From Streptomyces flaveus (GTDB lineage Bacteria > Actinomycetota > Actinomycetes > Streptomycetales > Streptomycetaceae), in the NCBI RefSeq assembly GCF_014647675.1, contig NZ_BMPQ01000022.1, positions 95,349 through 159,348 of the forward strand: a stretch of DNA of 64,000 nucleotides. Reading direction: 5' to 3'. The translations under genes and the position numbers were made by a program. Of the stretch, positions 25,705 through 34,289 are shown one piece after another (positions within the stretch are counted from its first letter, which is position 1; every line of letters starts with the position of its first letter). The notes below the pieces were generated by a model. That model was not told where the DNA came from. It did not search any database and was given only the letters and a program-made list of their open reading frames with translations.

Positions 25705-26913
25705 TCAGTCGGTGAGTTCGCTGCCCACGACCGACACGAAGGAGACGCATTCGCCCGGTCCGCCGCCCAGGTTGTGGGTGAGCGCGAGCGAGCGCCCCTC
25801 TGCCAGGGTGCGCACCGTACGATCCGGCGGTGCCTCGCCGCGCAGTTGGAGCCAGGCCTCGAACATCATGCGCAGGCCCGAGGCGCCGATCGGGTGGCCG
25901 AAGGCCTTGAGGCCGCCGTCCGGGTTCACCGGCAGGCCGCCGTCCAGGTCGAACTGCCCGCTGGTCACGTCCTTCCACGCCTGGCCGCGGTCGGAGAACC
26001 CCAGGTCCTCCATGAGCACCAGCTCCGTGGGTGTGAAGCAGTCGTGGACCTCGGCGAGCGCGAGCTCCGTGCGCGGATCGGTGATGCCCGCCTGCCGGTA
26101 CGCCTCCTGCGCGGACGCGACGACCTCGGGGAAGGTGGTGAAGTCGTACTCCGGGTCCATGAGTCCGTCGGCGGGCCCGGCGACGAAGGACAGCGCCTTC
26201 ACGAAGACGGGCTTGTCCGTGTACCTGTACGCGTCCTCGGCCCGCACCACGATCGCGGCTGCCGAACCGTCGGAGACCCCCGAGCAGTCGAAGACACCGA
26301 GCATGCCCGCCACGATCGGCGCCGACCGGATGCGCTCCAGCGGCACCTCCTTGCGGAACTGGGCGCGGGGGTTGCGGGCGCCGTTGACGTGGTTCTTCCA
26401 GGCGATACGGGTGATGACGTCCTTCATCTCGTCCTCGTCCAGCCCGTACTTGGCCGCATAGGCGGGGGCCAGGAGGGAGAAGTTGGCCGGCGCGGTGATC
26501 TCGCCCCGGCTGTCGTCACCGGCGCCCGGCATCGTCGTGCCCGAGAGCCCCGACATGCCGGAGTCCTTGAGCTTCTCCACGCCGACGGCCATCGCGACGT
26601 CGTATGCGCCCGAGGCCACCGCGTAACAGGCGTTGCGCAGCGCCTCCGAGCCGGTGGCGCACATGTTCTCCACGCGCGTGACCGGCTTGTTCGGCAGGTG
26701 CAGCGCCCGGCTGAGGGCGAGGCCGGAGACACCGGAGGCCTGGGTGCCGAACCAGAACGCGTCGATGTCGTCGAGCGTGATGCCGGCCGAGGTCACCGCC
26801 TCGCCGACGGCGTCGACCAGCAGATCGTCCGCCGAGCGGGTCCAGTGTTCGCCGAAGGTCGTGCAGCCCATGCCGACGATCGCGACACGGTCTCGGATTC
26901 CGTGCGAGCCCAT
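25705..26913 (-). CDS. SCPx/Ltp-type thiolase (lipid-transfer thiolase)
   Basis: 402-aa thiolase-fold enzyme of the SCP-x/Ltp branch. Candidate nucleophile Cys85 lies in VENMCATGSEAL. Other active-site segments are AEVHDCFTPTELV and AFGHPIGASGLRM. Members cleave 3-oxoacyl-CoA or, in steroid degraders, act as retro-aldolases together with a DUF35 partner. Here the next gene upstream carries a DUF35 zinc-ribbon/OB domain, only 12 bp away, so the two proteins probably form a complex. The ATG at 26913 has GGAGG eight bases upstream. Whether the reaction is thiolysis or aldol cleavage cannot be told, though the retained Cys argues for thiolase chemistry. Confidence 0.88.
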   Translation of the reverse strand: MGSHGIRDRVAIVGMGCTTFGEHWTRSADDLLVDAVGEAVTSAGITLDDIDAFWFGTQASGVSGLALSRALHLPNKPVTRVENMCATGSEALRNACYAVASGAYDVAMAVGVEKLKDSGMSGLSGTTMPGAGDDSRGEITAPANFSLLAPAYAAKYGLDEDEMKDVITRIAWKNHVNGARNPRAQFRKEVPLERIRSAPIVAGMLGVFDCSGVSDGSAAAIVVRAEDAYRYTDKPVFVKALSFVAGPADGLMDPEYDFTTFPEVVASAQEAYRQAGITDPRTELALAEVHDCFTPTELVLMEDLGFSDRGQAWKDVTSGQFDLDGGLPVNPDGGLKAFGHPIGASGLRMMFEAWLQLRGEAPPDRTVRTLAEGRSLALTHNLGGGPGECVSFVSVVGSELTD

Positions 26914-26925
26914 CTGGGTACCTCC

Positions 26926-28362
26926 TCAGTCTTCCTCTGGGCCGGCGCCGAACCGCACGGGACGGGCCTTCCAGAAGTAGTTGTGGACCCCGGCGGCGGT
27001 GACCGTGCGCCGGAAGGTCATCTCGACACGGGCGCCGATCACGGCGTCGGCCTCGGTGGCGTCGGTGAGCTGGCAGCGGAACCGGCCGCCGCCGTCGTAG
27101 TCGACGACCACGACGAGCATCGGCGGGCTCGGGGTGTGGGCGAGCCGGTCCACGGTGAAGGTGGCGACCGTGCCCTGCACATGCTCCATCGGCTCGTCGG
27201 TCATGGCGTCGACGCTCCGGCATGACACGCACACCCGGTCCGGTGGCAGATGCCGGGTCCCGCACTTCTCGCAACGGGAGGCGATGAAGCCGTACTTCCA
27301 GCCGTTGCGGCGGTGCGCGGGCGGGGCGTACGGGGGCTCGGGGTCCGGTCGGCGGGGCGGTTCGCGGTCGAGGAGCCCGCGCCAGGTGAGGTAGGTGGCG
27401 TACGGGACGGGGGCGCTGCCCGTGGCGATCTGCGCGGCCACCGGGCGGGCGGCGCGGTGTGCGGGCAGGGCGTCGGTGGTGCGCAGCAGGAGCACTCCGG
27501 CGCCGTCGCCGAGGACGACGAGCGCGATGGTCTCGCCGGGCTGGGCTCGGTCGAGTACGTCGGCGAGGAGCAGTCCGGGCTGGGCGGTGCCCGCGTTGCC
27601 GATGGCCGCGGTGAGGTCTCCGGTCACCGCCTCGGGCCGTACCCCTGCCGTCCGGCGGACCGCCGCACAGGCCCGGGCGTGCAGGCCCGCGACCGCGAAG
27701 TGGTCGACGGCGTCGGCGGAGAGTTTGGCGCGGTCGAGCGCGGCGCCGAGGGCCTTGCCCGCGAGGTCGACGTAGATCTCCTCGGCGAACCGCTCCTCCC
27801 AGACGCGGGAGGCGGGCGCGCCCGGCAGCCGCCAGCGGTCGAGGAGTTCGTCGCTGACGGTGTCGTGGGCGAGGAGTTCGGCGATGACGGGCGCCCCGTC
27901 GCGGTGCCCGCCGAACACGAAGGCCGCCGCGCCGTCGCCACCGGCGCTCTCGTCCGTACCGCCGGGCAGCCCGGTGCGCAGGTCGGAGAGGACCGCGAGG
28001 GTCGGGACCGCGGAACGGGCGGCTGTGACCAGGGCGCCGAGTCCGGAGCGTACGGAGCCGGCCATGTCGACGGCGAGTACGTGCTCGTCGAGGGAGAGCG
28101 CGGCGTGCACGGCGGTCGCGTTGGTCTTGTCGAGGTAGGCGGGCGCGGCGGTGGCGAGGAAGAGCTGGCCGACGCGGGGGCGCAGTCCGTCGGCGGTCAG
28201 GGCGCCACGGGCCGCTTCGACGGCCATCGAGGTGGTGTCCTCGTCGTAGCCCGCGACCGAACGGGTCCCCTTCACCGCCCGGGTCCCGAGGGTGGCGGCG
28301 ATGTCGGCCCGCGCGAGACGGTGGTGCGGCACATAGGCGCCGTATGCGATCAGTCCGGCCAT
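26926..28362 (-). CDS. HMG-CoA-synthase-like domain fused to DUF35 (zinc ribbon/OB fold)
   Basis: 478-aa fusion. Residues 1 to about 320 resemble 3-oxoacyl-ACP synthase III/archaeal HMG-CoA synthase. Residues about 345-478 are a DUF35 module with zinc ribbon Cys364-x2-Cys367 and Cys378-x2-Cys381, then an OB fold (GTVATFTVDRL, VEMTFRRT). The active-site Cys of the synthase family should lie near residue 104, but the segment AVDMAGSVRSG has none. Cys232 is the only cysteine before the zinc ribbon. The synthase half is therefore probably a scaffold, as DUF35 and HMGCS-like proteins join thiolases in archaea. ATG at 28362 shares one base with the upstream thiolase stop. Confidence 0.85.
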   Translation of the reverse strand: MAGLIAYGAYVPHHRLARADIAATLGTRAVKGTRSVAGYDEDTTSMAVEAARGALTADGLRPRVGQLFLATAAPAYLDKTNATAVHAALSLDEHVLAVDMAGSVRSGLGALVTAARSAVPTLAVLSDLRTGLPGGTDESAGGDGAAAFVFGGHRDGAPVIAELLAHDTVSDELLDRWRLPGAPASRVWEERFAEEIYVDLAGKALGAALDRAKLSADAVDHFAVAGLHARACAAVRRTAGVRPEAVTGDLTAAIGNAGTAQPGLLLADVLDRAQPGETIALVVLGDGAGVLLLRTTDALPAHRAARPVAAQIATGSAPVPYATYLTWRGLLDREPPRRPDPEPPYAPPAHRRNGWKYGFIASRCEKCGTRHLPPDRVCVSCRSVDAMTDEPMEHVQGTVATFTVDRLAHTPSPPMLVVVVDYDGGGRFRCQLTDATEADAVIGARVEMTFRRTVTAAGVHNYFWKARPVRFGAGPEED

Positions 28363-29612
28363 CAGCGTCCTCCAAGAGCGTGAGTGGTGGTCGTCGGCCG
28401 TTCGAAGACCGCGGCAAGTCCCTGGCCGCCGCCGAGGCACATGGTCTCCAGGCCGTAGCGGGCCTCGCGGCGGTCGAGTTCGCGCAGCAGGGTGGCGAGG
28501 ATGCGACCGCCGGTGGCGCCGACGGGATGGCCCAGCGAGATGCCGGAGCCGTTGACGTTGAACCTCTCGAAGTCGCCCTCGGTGAGGCCCCATTCACGGG
28601 TGCAGGCCAGCACCTGGGCGGCGAAGGCCTCGTTCAGTTCGATGAGGTCGATGTCGGCGAGTTTCAGGCCCGCTCTCTCCAGGGCACGGGCTGTCGCCGG
28701 GACCGGCCCGATGCCCATCGTCTCCGGGGGCACACCCACGACGGCCCAGGAGACGAGCCGGCCGAGCGGACGCAGCCCCAGCTCGGCCGCGCGTTCGGGA
28801 TGGGTGACGATGCAGACCGAGGCGCCGTCGTTCTGCCCGCTGGCGTTCCCTGCGGTCACGGTCGCCTCGGGGTCCTGTCGGCCGAGCACGGGCCGCAGGG
28901 TGGCGAGTTTCTCCAACGAGGATTCGGGGCGCGGGTGTTCGTCCGACTCGACGACGGTCTCACCTTTGCGCGCCCGTACGGTGACGGGCACGATCTCGTC
29001 GGCGAAGCGGCCCGCCCGCTGGGCCGCGACGGCCTTCTCGTGCGAACGCAGGGCGAGCCGGTCCTGCTCCTCACGCGGAATGCCGTACTCGCGGCGCAGG
29101 TTCTCGGCGGTCTCCAACATCCCGCCCGCCACAGGGTGGTTGACCCCGCCGGAGGTGACCCGGCCACGGGCCAGCCGGTCGTGCAGCGTGGTACCGGCGC
29201 CGCGTACGCCCCACCGCACGTCGGTGGTGTAGAACTCGGCCTGGCTCATGGACTCCACACCACCCGCGAGGACGAGATCGCTGGCACCGGTCTGCACCTG
29301 CATGGCGGCGTTGATCACGGCCTGCAGTCCTGATCCGCAGCGCCGGTCGATCTGGAGCCCCGGCACCTCCACCGGCAGTCCGGCGTCCAGGGCGACGACC
29401 CGCCCGATCGCGGGCGCCTCGCCGTTGGGATAGCACTGGCCCAGCAGGACGTCGTCCACGGCACCGGGCGGCACTCCGGTGCGGTCAAGGACGGCCCGTA
29501 CGACCGTGGCGGCCAGCTCGGCGGCCGTCACCTCGCGGAAGACGCCTCCGTAACCGCCGACGGGGGTACGCACGGGTTCGCAGATCACCGCGTCACGCAG
29601 GAGGGCGGGCAT
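28362..29612 (-). CDS. Acetyl-CoA acetyltransferase-type thiolase
   Basis: 416-aa thiolase. The acyl-binding Cys92 is in IDRRCGSGLQAV, with NEAF at 327-330, His362 in GHPVGATGGR and Cys392 in MCLGGGQG, so the active site is complete. It would cleave a 3-oxoacyl-CoA to acetyl-CoA and a shortened acyl-CoA. It sits between an SDR and the HMGCS/DUF35 fusion in one operon. It could also serve the last step after BoxD (3-oxoadipyl-CoA cleavage), which otherwise lacks a dedicated enzyme near the box genes. Confidence 0.92.
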   Translation of the reverse strand: MPALLRDAVICEPVRTPVGGYGGVFREVTAAELAATVVRAVLDRTGVPPGAVDDVLLGQCYPNGEAPAIGRVVALDAGLPVEVPGLQIDRRCGSGLQAVINAAMQVQTGASDLVLAGGVESMSQAEFYTTDVRWGVRGAGTTLHDRLARGRVTSGGVNHPVAGGMLETAENLRREYGIPREEQDRLALRSHEKAVAAQRAGRFADEIVPVTVRARKGETVVESDEHPRPESSLEKLATLRPVLGRQDPEATVTAGNASGQNDGASVCIVTHPERAAELGLRPLGRLVSWAVVGVPPETMGIGPVPATARALERAGLKLADIDLIELNEAFAAQVLACTREWGLTEGDFERFNVNGSGISLGHPVGATGGRILATLLRELDRREARYGLETMCLGGGQGLAAVFERPTTTTHALGGR

Positions 29613-29695
29613 GGGGCGAGCCTTTCGCTTCAGGGGTACAGGGCTTCAGGGGTACGGGTCTGGGTGGCGCCGATCGCGTACGCAGCGGCGGCGGC

Positions 29696-30442
29696 TCACA
29701 TGTAGCGGCCGCCGGTCACTTCGAGGACGGCTCCGGTGATGTAGCTCGCCATGTCGGAGGCGAGGAAGAGGACCACCTGGGCGACCTCGGCGGGTTCGCC
29801 CGCGCGGGCCATGGGGATCTCGGCGAGCTTCGCGTCCCAGGCGGACTGGGGCATCGCCTCGGTCATGGCGGTACGGATCAGCCCGGGCTGCACGGCGTTG
29901 ACCCGGATTCCGGCTCCGGCCAGCTCCTTGGCGGAGGCCTTGGTGAGGCCGACGAGTCCGGCTTTGGCCGCGCTGTAGTTGGTCTGGCCGAAGTTGCCGA
30001 CCTTGCCGGCGATGGAGGAGATGTTGACGATGCTGCCGCCGTGGCCGTGCTCGCGCATCGCCGCGGCGGCGTACCGGGTGCCGTTCCAGGCGCCGGTGAG
30101 GTGGACGTCCACGACGGCGCGGAAGTCGGTGAGGGCCATCTTGCGCAGGGTGGCGTCCCGGGTGATTCCGGCGTTGTTGACCATGACGCCGACCGGTCCG
30201 AAGGTGTCGGCGCAGTGCGCGACCAGGGCCGCGACCTCGTCCTCCTCGGTGACGTCACAGCGCAGCGAGGTGGCGGCGATGCCGTGTTTCACGAGGCGCT
30301 CGGCGGCCTCGGCCGCGGCCTCCTCGTTGATGTCCCCGATGACGACGGAGGCGCCCGCGCCGCCGAGTACGCCGGCGATCTCGTATCCGATGCCCTGCGC
30401 GGCCCCGGTGATCACCGCGGCCCGGCCGTCCAGCAGTCCCAT
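29696..30442 (-). CDS. FabG-like 3-oxoacyl/3-hydroxyacyl-CoA dehydrogenase (SDR)
   Basis: 248-aa classical SDR. TGAAQGIG near residue 12, NNAGITRDATLRKM, Ser in INISSIAG and YSAAK are visible, and the sequence is close to FabG/PhaB-type reductases. The likely job is oxidation of a 3-hydroxyacyl-CoA before thiolysis by the next gene. ATG at 30442 gives the standard MGLLDGR start. A GTG at 30472 with GAGG upstream would add ten residues and is possible. First gene of its operon, divergent from an acyl-CoA dehydrogenase. The 83 bp to the next gene shows no further gene. Confidence 0.9.
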   Translation of the reverse strand: MGLLDGRAAVITGAAQGIGYEIAGVLGGAGASVVIGDINEEAAAEAAERLVKHGIAATSLRCDVTEEDEVAALVAHCADTFGPVGVMVNNAGITRDATLRKMALTDFRAVVDVHLTGAWNGTRYAAAAMREHGHGGSIVNISSIAGKVGNFGQTNYSAAKAGLVGLTKASAKELAGAGIRVNAVQPGLIRTAMTEAMPQSAWDAKLAEIPMARAGEPAEVAQVVLFLASDMASYITGAVLEVTGGRYM

Positions 30443-30488
30443 GTCGTTGCCCGCCCGACTCGTCTCCAGCACTCCGCTATTCCTCTAA

Positions 30489-30503
30489 AATAGATAACCT
30501 ATT
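30489..30503. promoter_or_regulatory. A/T-rich operator candidate, SDR / acyl-CoA dehydrogenase promoter
   Basis: AATAG-ATAAC-CTATT is a perfect 5-bp inverted repeat in the divergent gap 30473-30570. It contains TAGATAA, which is also present in the sites at 35211 and 44992, and CTGAAA follows six bases later. It is member one of the island's A/T-rich site family. The rest of the gap is GC-rich. Confidence 0.55.
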
Positions 30504-30570
30504 ACGCTGAAAGTATCAACCAGGAGCCGACCGGCCGCCGACCGACCGCGCGGGCCCGGCCGAGGAGGAG

Positions 30571-31797
30571 ATGACGCAGGTGGACATCGGTTACCCCCCT
30601 CAGACGGAGGCGTTCCGCGCCGAGGTCAAGGCGTTCCTCGCCACCGCCCTGCCGACCGGCTGGACCGGCATCGGCGCCCTCGACGAGGAGGCCGCCTGGG
30701 CCTTCGCCCGCGACTGGCGGACCCGGCTCGCCGAGCGCGGATACCTCTCCCTGACCTGGCCGGAGCAGTACGGCGGTCGCGGCCTCTCCAAGCTCCACCA
30801 GGTCGTCCTGATGGAGGAACTGGCCCTGGCCGGCGTGCCGTTCGGGCTGCCGCAGGACACCTTCGGCGTGAAGATGCTGGCGAACACGCTGCTGCGCTGG
30901 GGCACCGAGGAGCAGAAGGCCCACTTTCTGCCGCGGATCCTGAGCGGCGAGGACACCTGGTGCCAGGGGTACTCGGAGCCGGACGCGGGCTCGGACCTGG
31001 CCTCGCTCACGACGCGCGCGGTGCGGGACGGCGAGGAGTGGGTCATCGACGGCCAGAAGGTGTGGACGTCCGGCGCCCACCACTGTGACTGGATCTTCGT
31101 CCTGGCCCGCACCGACCGCGACGCCCCCAAGCACCGGGGCATCTCCTTCCTGCTGGTGCCACTGCACCAACCCGGCGTCGAGGTACGCCCGTTCCGCATG
31201 ATGAGCGGCCAACTCCACTTCAACGAGGTCTTCTTCAGCGGCGCCCGCACCCGGGCCGATCTCGTCGTGGGCGAAGTGAACAACGGCTGGGCGGTCGCAC
31301 AGAGCCTGCTGGGCGTGGAGCGCGGGGAGGAGGCCGCGACGAACCCCATCCTGTTCAAGGCCGAGGTGGAGCGTCTCGTCGACCTCGCCCGCGAGTACGG
31401 CAAGGACCAGGACCCGGTCGTCCGGCAGCGCATCGCCTGGTGCTGGTCCAAGGTCGAGATCATGCGCTACCTCGGCTACCGCATCCTCACCGGCTGGCTG
31501 AGGGGCGCCGAGCCCGGCCCGGAGACCTCGATCGCCAAGCTGTACTGGAGCGAGTACCACACCGAGATCACCGACCTGGCGATGGACATCATGGGCCTGC
31601 ACGCCCAGGTCCCGGTGGGCCGCCCGCCCCTGCGTACGTACCGCGCGGACGACCCCGGCGCCGCGAACTCCTCGGCGTCCTGGTCGACGACGTACCTGAT
31701 CGCCCGCTCCGGCACGATCTACGCGGGGACGTCGCAGGTGCAGCGGAACATCCTCGCGGAGAAGGTGCTGGGCCTGCCGCGCGAGCCGAGGGTGTGA
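30571..31797 (+). CDS. Acyl-CoA dehydrogenase (FadE type) 1
   Basis: 408-aa flavoenzyme for alpha,beta-desaturation of an acyl-CoA. Typical segments are GYLSLTWPEQYGGRG, CQGYSEPDAGSDLASLTT, DGQKVWTSGAHHCDW and TIYAGTSQVQRNILAEKVLGLPR. The MCAD-type catalytic Glu (YEGT) is replaced by Ala in YAGT, so the base must lie elsewhere or be supplied in a heteromer. ATG at 30571 has GAGGAG upstream. It starts a plus-strand transcript with the AhpD-like gene 125 bp downstream. Confidence 0.92.
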   Translation: MTQVDIGYPPQTEAFRAEVKAFLATALPTGWTGIGALDEEAAWAFARDWRTRLAERGYLSLTWPEQYGGRGLSKLHQVVLMEELALAGVPFGLPQDTFGVKMLANTLLRWGTEEQKAHFLPRILSGEDTWCQGYSEPDAGSDLASLTTRAVRDGEEWVIDGQKVWTSGAHHCDWIFVLARTDRDAPKHRGISFLLVPLHQPGVEVRPFRMMSGQLHFNEVFFSGARTRADLVVGEVNNGWAVAQSLLGVERGEEAATNPILFKAEVERLVDLAREYGKDQDPVVRQRIAWCWSKVEIMRYLGYRILTGWLRGAEPGPETSIAKLYWSEYHTEITDLAMDIMGLHAQVPVGRPPLRTYRADDPGAANSSASWSTTYLIARSGTIYAGTSQVQRNILAEKVLGLPREPRV

Positions 31798-31922
31798 TCC
31801 TCAGGTCTCGCCCAGGATGCGGGGCAGTTCGTCGAAGTCGGTGACGCGTGGCTCAAAGCCCTTCAGCGACATGGCTTGTTGTCGGCGTTTTGGCCGGACT
31901 GCCCTTGGCGTAGCGTGGCCGC

Positions 31923-32510
31923 GTGTCAGAGCCGCTGCTGCCGCCCACCGCGCCCCGCATTCCTCCGCAGCCCTCGGATGAATGGGCCGAATCCGTGCGG
32001 GAGACGTTGTCCGCCGACATCGGTTCACTGGGCCTCGGCGTGTCTTCGCTCGGTGAGGCACATGTGTTCACGACGCTTGCTCGTCATCCGGAGTTGTTCG
32101 CCGCCTGGCTTCCCTTCAGCAGCCAGTTGCTGCTCGCGGGCGACCTGCCCTTCGCTGAACGCGAGTTGGTGATCCTTCGAGTGGCGCGCAACTGCGAGTC
32201 GCCCTACGAGTGGGGCCAGCACGTGAGGATCGCCGCGAAGGCCGGGCTGTCATCGGACGACATGGCGCGGGTCGCTGCGGGTCCCGACGCGCCGGGGTGG
32301 ACGGAACGGCAGTCGTTGCTGCTGCGGGCCACGGACGAGTTGCACTCCGGCGCCCGGATCGGCCGGTCGACGTGGGAAGGGCTGGCCCAGCACCTGACGG
32401 AGCGCCAGTTGATCGAGCTGCCAATGCTGGTGGGCCACTACCATCTGCTGGCCTTCACCCTGAACTCCCTGCATGTGCTGCCGGAACCCGGACTGCCCCC
32501 CATGAGCTGA
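31923..32510 (+). CDS. AhpD/carboxymuconolactone-decarboxylase-like protein
   Basis: 195-aa alpha-helical protein of the CMD/AhpD-like superfamily. The diagnostic stretch is ERELVILRVARNCESPYEWG followed by QHVRIAAKAGLS. The CxxC of true AhpD peroxidase is not present at that position, so a lyase, decarboxylase or unknown role is more likely than peroxide reduction. GTG start at 31923. The 125-bp gap before it includes only a 23-codon minus-strand frame that I do not call. It probably belongs to the island because it follows the acyl-CoA dehydrogenase on the same strand. Confidence 0.8.
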   Translation: MSEPLLPPTAPRIPPQPSDEWAESVRETLSADIGSLGLGVSSLGEAHVFTTLARHPELFAAWLPFSSQLLLAGDLPFAERELVILRVARNCESPYEWGQHVRIAAKAGLSSDDMARVAAGPDAPGWTERQSLLLRATDELHSGARIGRSTWEGLAQHLTERQLIELPMLVGHYHLLAFTLNSLHVLPEPGLPPMS

Positions 32511-32533
32511 CGGGATGTCTCGGGCAGCAGCCA

Positions 32534-32552
32534 GGTCCGCTTTCCCCGGACC
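32534..32552. terminator. Small hairpin between convergent genes
   Basis: GGTCCG (32534-32539) and CGGACC (32547-32552) form a 6-bp GC-rich stem with a seven-base loop containing a short pyrimidine run. It sits 24 bp after the AhpD-like stop and 20 bp from the stop of the convergent DUF2889 gene. It is a weak terminator candidate. Confidence 0.35.
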
Positions 32553-32571
32553 CGGTTGTGCGCACTCGTCC

Positions 32572-33267
32572 TCAGCCTGACTCTGTCGGGGATCTCGGAT
32601 GGTCGGGCTCAGCTGCCGAGGGTTCGCCAGGACTTCGGCCGGGGATCTCGTTCTGGTCCAGGAAGGTCTGGAAGGCGGTCGGCGGTCTTGGTGAAGAGGT
32701 TCCCTCGAACACCTCGACCTCTGGCACAGGCCGCGGCCCCGCCCCCGGCCGCCACCCCGCATCCAGCTTCCGCAGCCCCACCCCACCCGGCGCCCAGATA
32801 TGGCAGCTGTTCAGCACCCCCGCCGTGGAACGCGGGCCATCGGAGGGCCGCCCGGCCATCCGAAGCCCCGCATTGGCCGAGATCCCGGCCTGCACCACGG
32901 CAGGCCCGAGCACCCGCGCCAACTCGTACAGATGAGAGCACCCGGACACCCCACGAAACCGCTCCTGGATGGCCCGGTTGTACCCGGCAGCGACACTGAG
33001 CCCCACCAAGCCGTCGAAGACCGGCGTGATCAACGGACACTCGGCGTGCGGAAACGTGCGCATGTCCGCATCGGCCGCCACGATGACCATGTCCGCCAGC
33101 CGGACCCGCACGGCGAGCACCATCCGGTGCACGACACCGGCGTCCGGCTCCGCCACCCAGGGCCGCTCGTCCCGCAGTTCCGCCTCGACCGAGATCTCGC
33201 CGCCGCCCTCGTCGTACGCGGTGACGCTGACCGTACGACGATGCAGCGGCACCTCGGCGCGCGTCAC
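32572..33267 (-). CDS. DUF2889 family protein
   Basis: 231-aa protein. The N-terminal half (PLHRRTVSVTAYDEGGGEISVEAELRDERPW as a pattern of HRR, a DEGG turn and an acidic strand; then HRMVLAVRV, FPHAECPL and NRAIQERFRGVSGCSHLYELA) matches the DUF2889 group, often found with acyl-CoA and aromatic catabolism genes. No catalytic role is established to my knowledge. Conserved His and Cys residues (FPHAEC, GCSH) might bind metal. GTG at 33267 overlaps the stop of the preceding enoyl-CoA hydratase as GTGA. The last 60 residues are Pro-rich and variable. Confidence 0.78.
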   Translation of the reverse strand: MTRAEVPLHRRTVSVTAYDEGGGEISVEAELRDERPWVAEPDAGVVHRMVLAVRVRLADMVIVAADADMRTFPHAECPLITPVFDGLVGLSVAAGYNRAIQERFRGVSGCSHLYELARVLGPAVVQAGISANAGLRMAGRPSDGPRSTAGVLNSCHIWAPGGVGLRKLDAGWRPGAGPRPVPEVEVFEGTSSPRPPTAFQTFLDQNEIPGRSPGEPSAAEPDHPRSPTESG

Positions 33268-34088
33268 GACGACTCCTCCCCCAGCACCGCCGGCTCCCCC
33301 AGCGCCGCGAACTCCGGCTGCCGCCGCTCGATGAAGCTGCGTACGCCCTCCCGGTAGTCCGGCGCACGCTTGGCCGTCGCCAGCAACCGGGCCGCGGCGT
33401 CGCGGCTCTCCGCGAAGGTCCTCGTCTGGTCGTCGGCGAGCTGTCGCTTGATGAGGGACATCGCGTACGGGCTGGCCGAGCGGGCCAGTTCGGTGGCGTA
33501 CTCGAGCGCCGCCGCAACGAGTTCGTCGGGTTCGCACAGCCGGTTGACCAGGCCCATCGCGAGCGCTTCCGTGCCGCTGATGCGGCGCGAGGACAGCAGC
33601 AGGTCGCCGGCGTTCCCGTATCCGACGAGCCGCGGCAGGATCCAGGACACGCCGTCCTCCGCCACGAGTCCACGCGCGCTGAAGGCGGCGGCGAACTTGG
33701 CTCCGGGCGCGGCGAACCGCACATCGCACATCACGGCCTGGTTGAAGCCGATCCCGGCGCAGGCGCCGTTGACGGCCGCCACGACGGGCTTCGGGAAGGT
33801 CATCGGCCGGGTGCGTGGCGGCAGTTGGTCGGTCGGCCAGGGTCGGGCCCCGGAGGACGCCCCGTCCAGCACGCTGATGTCCATGCCCGGACAGAAGCTG
33901 CGGCCCGCACCGGTGAGGACGACGGCCCGTACCGCCGGATCCGCTTCGGCGCGGTCGAACAGCTCGTTGTAGAGCAGTTCCATCTCCAGCGTCCAGGCGT
34001 TGTGCCGCTCGGGCCGGTTCAGGGTGAGCAGCATGACCCCGTCGCCGGTCAGTTCGGTGAGGATCACCGGGGTCGGATTCTCGGTCAT
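33264..34088 (-). CDS. Enoyl-CoA hydratase/isomerase family protein 1
   Basis: 274-aa crotonase-fold protein. The oxyanion-hole segments are RSFCPGMDISVLDG and AVNGACAGIGFNQAVMCDVRFAA. The second catalytic region is ARGLVAEDGVSWILPRLVG, with an acidic Glu-Asp pair at the position used by hydratases/isomerases. ATG at 34088 with GGGAGTG upstream is preferred to a GTG at 34097. It is coupled to the DUF2889 gene and divergent from the GntR regulator. It is similar to the paralogue at 38576. The substrate is unknown. Confidence 0.9.
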   Translation of the reverse strand: MTENPTPVILTELTGDGVMLLTLNRPERHNAWTLEMELLYNELFDRAEADPAVRAVVLTGAGRSFCPGMDISVLDGASSGARPWPTDQLPPRTRPMTFPKPVVAAVNGACAGIGFNQAVMCDVRFAAPGAKFAAAFSARGLVAEDGVSWILPRLVGYGNAGDLLLSSRRISGTEALAMGLVNRLCEPDELVAAALEYATELARSASPYAMSLIKRQLADDQTRTFAESRDAAARLLATAKRAPDYREGVRSFIERRQPEFAALGEPAVLGEESS

Positions 34089-34125
34089 CGAGGTCACTCC
34101 CGTGAGGGCCTGTCAACGGTATAGC

Positions 34126-34258
34126 TAGATGAATCATCTATATACCACCTGCCCTCCCAACACCAGATCAGGTACGGGCAAGGCGATGATCACCCAGCTC
34201 TTGACCTGGTACCCTCGGTGTACTAAGAAGATTCATTTTGCTATATCAGGCAAAGTGG
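34126..34258. promoter_or_regulatory. Palindromic operator and A/T-rich site, hydratase / GntR promoter
   Basis: TAGATGA-A-TCATCTA at 34126-34140 is a perfect palindrome with 7-bp arms, flanked by GGTATA on the left and TATACC on the right. A second A/T-rich segment, GAAGATTCATTTTGCTATATC, lies at 34227-34247, about 40 bp before the GntR gene. The divergent gap 34089-34289 otherwise holds no gene. The palindrome is the most symmetric site of the island family and is placed where the regulator would control itself. Confidence 0.65.
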
Positions 34259-34289
34259 ACGGGATGATCACAAACGAGGAGAGTCCGTC

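Noticed and set aside
28344..29333. 329-codon plus-strand frame across the thiolase gene
   Set aside because: The opposite strand encodes a thiolase with all catalytic motifs. The plus-strand product is low-complexity GC-rich translation.
31801..31872. 23-codon minus-strand frame starting MSLKGFEPRVTDFDELPRI
   Set aside because: Composition looks protein-like, but it is too short, has no ribosome site and shows no recognised family. It may be a gene remnant.
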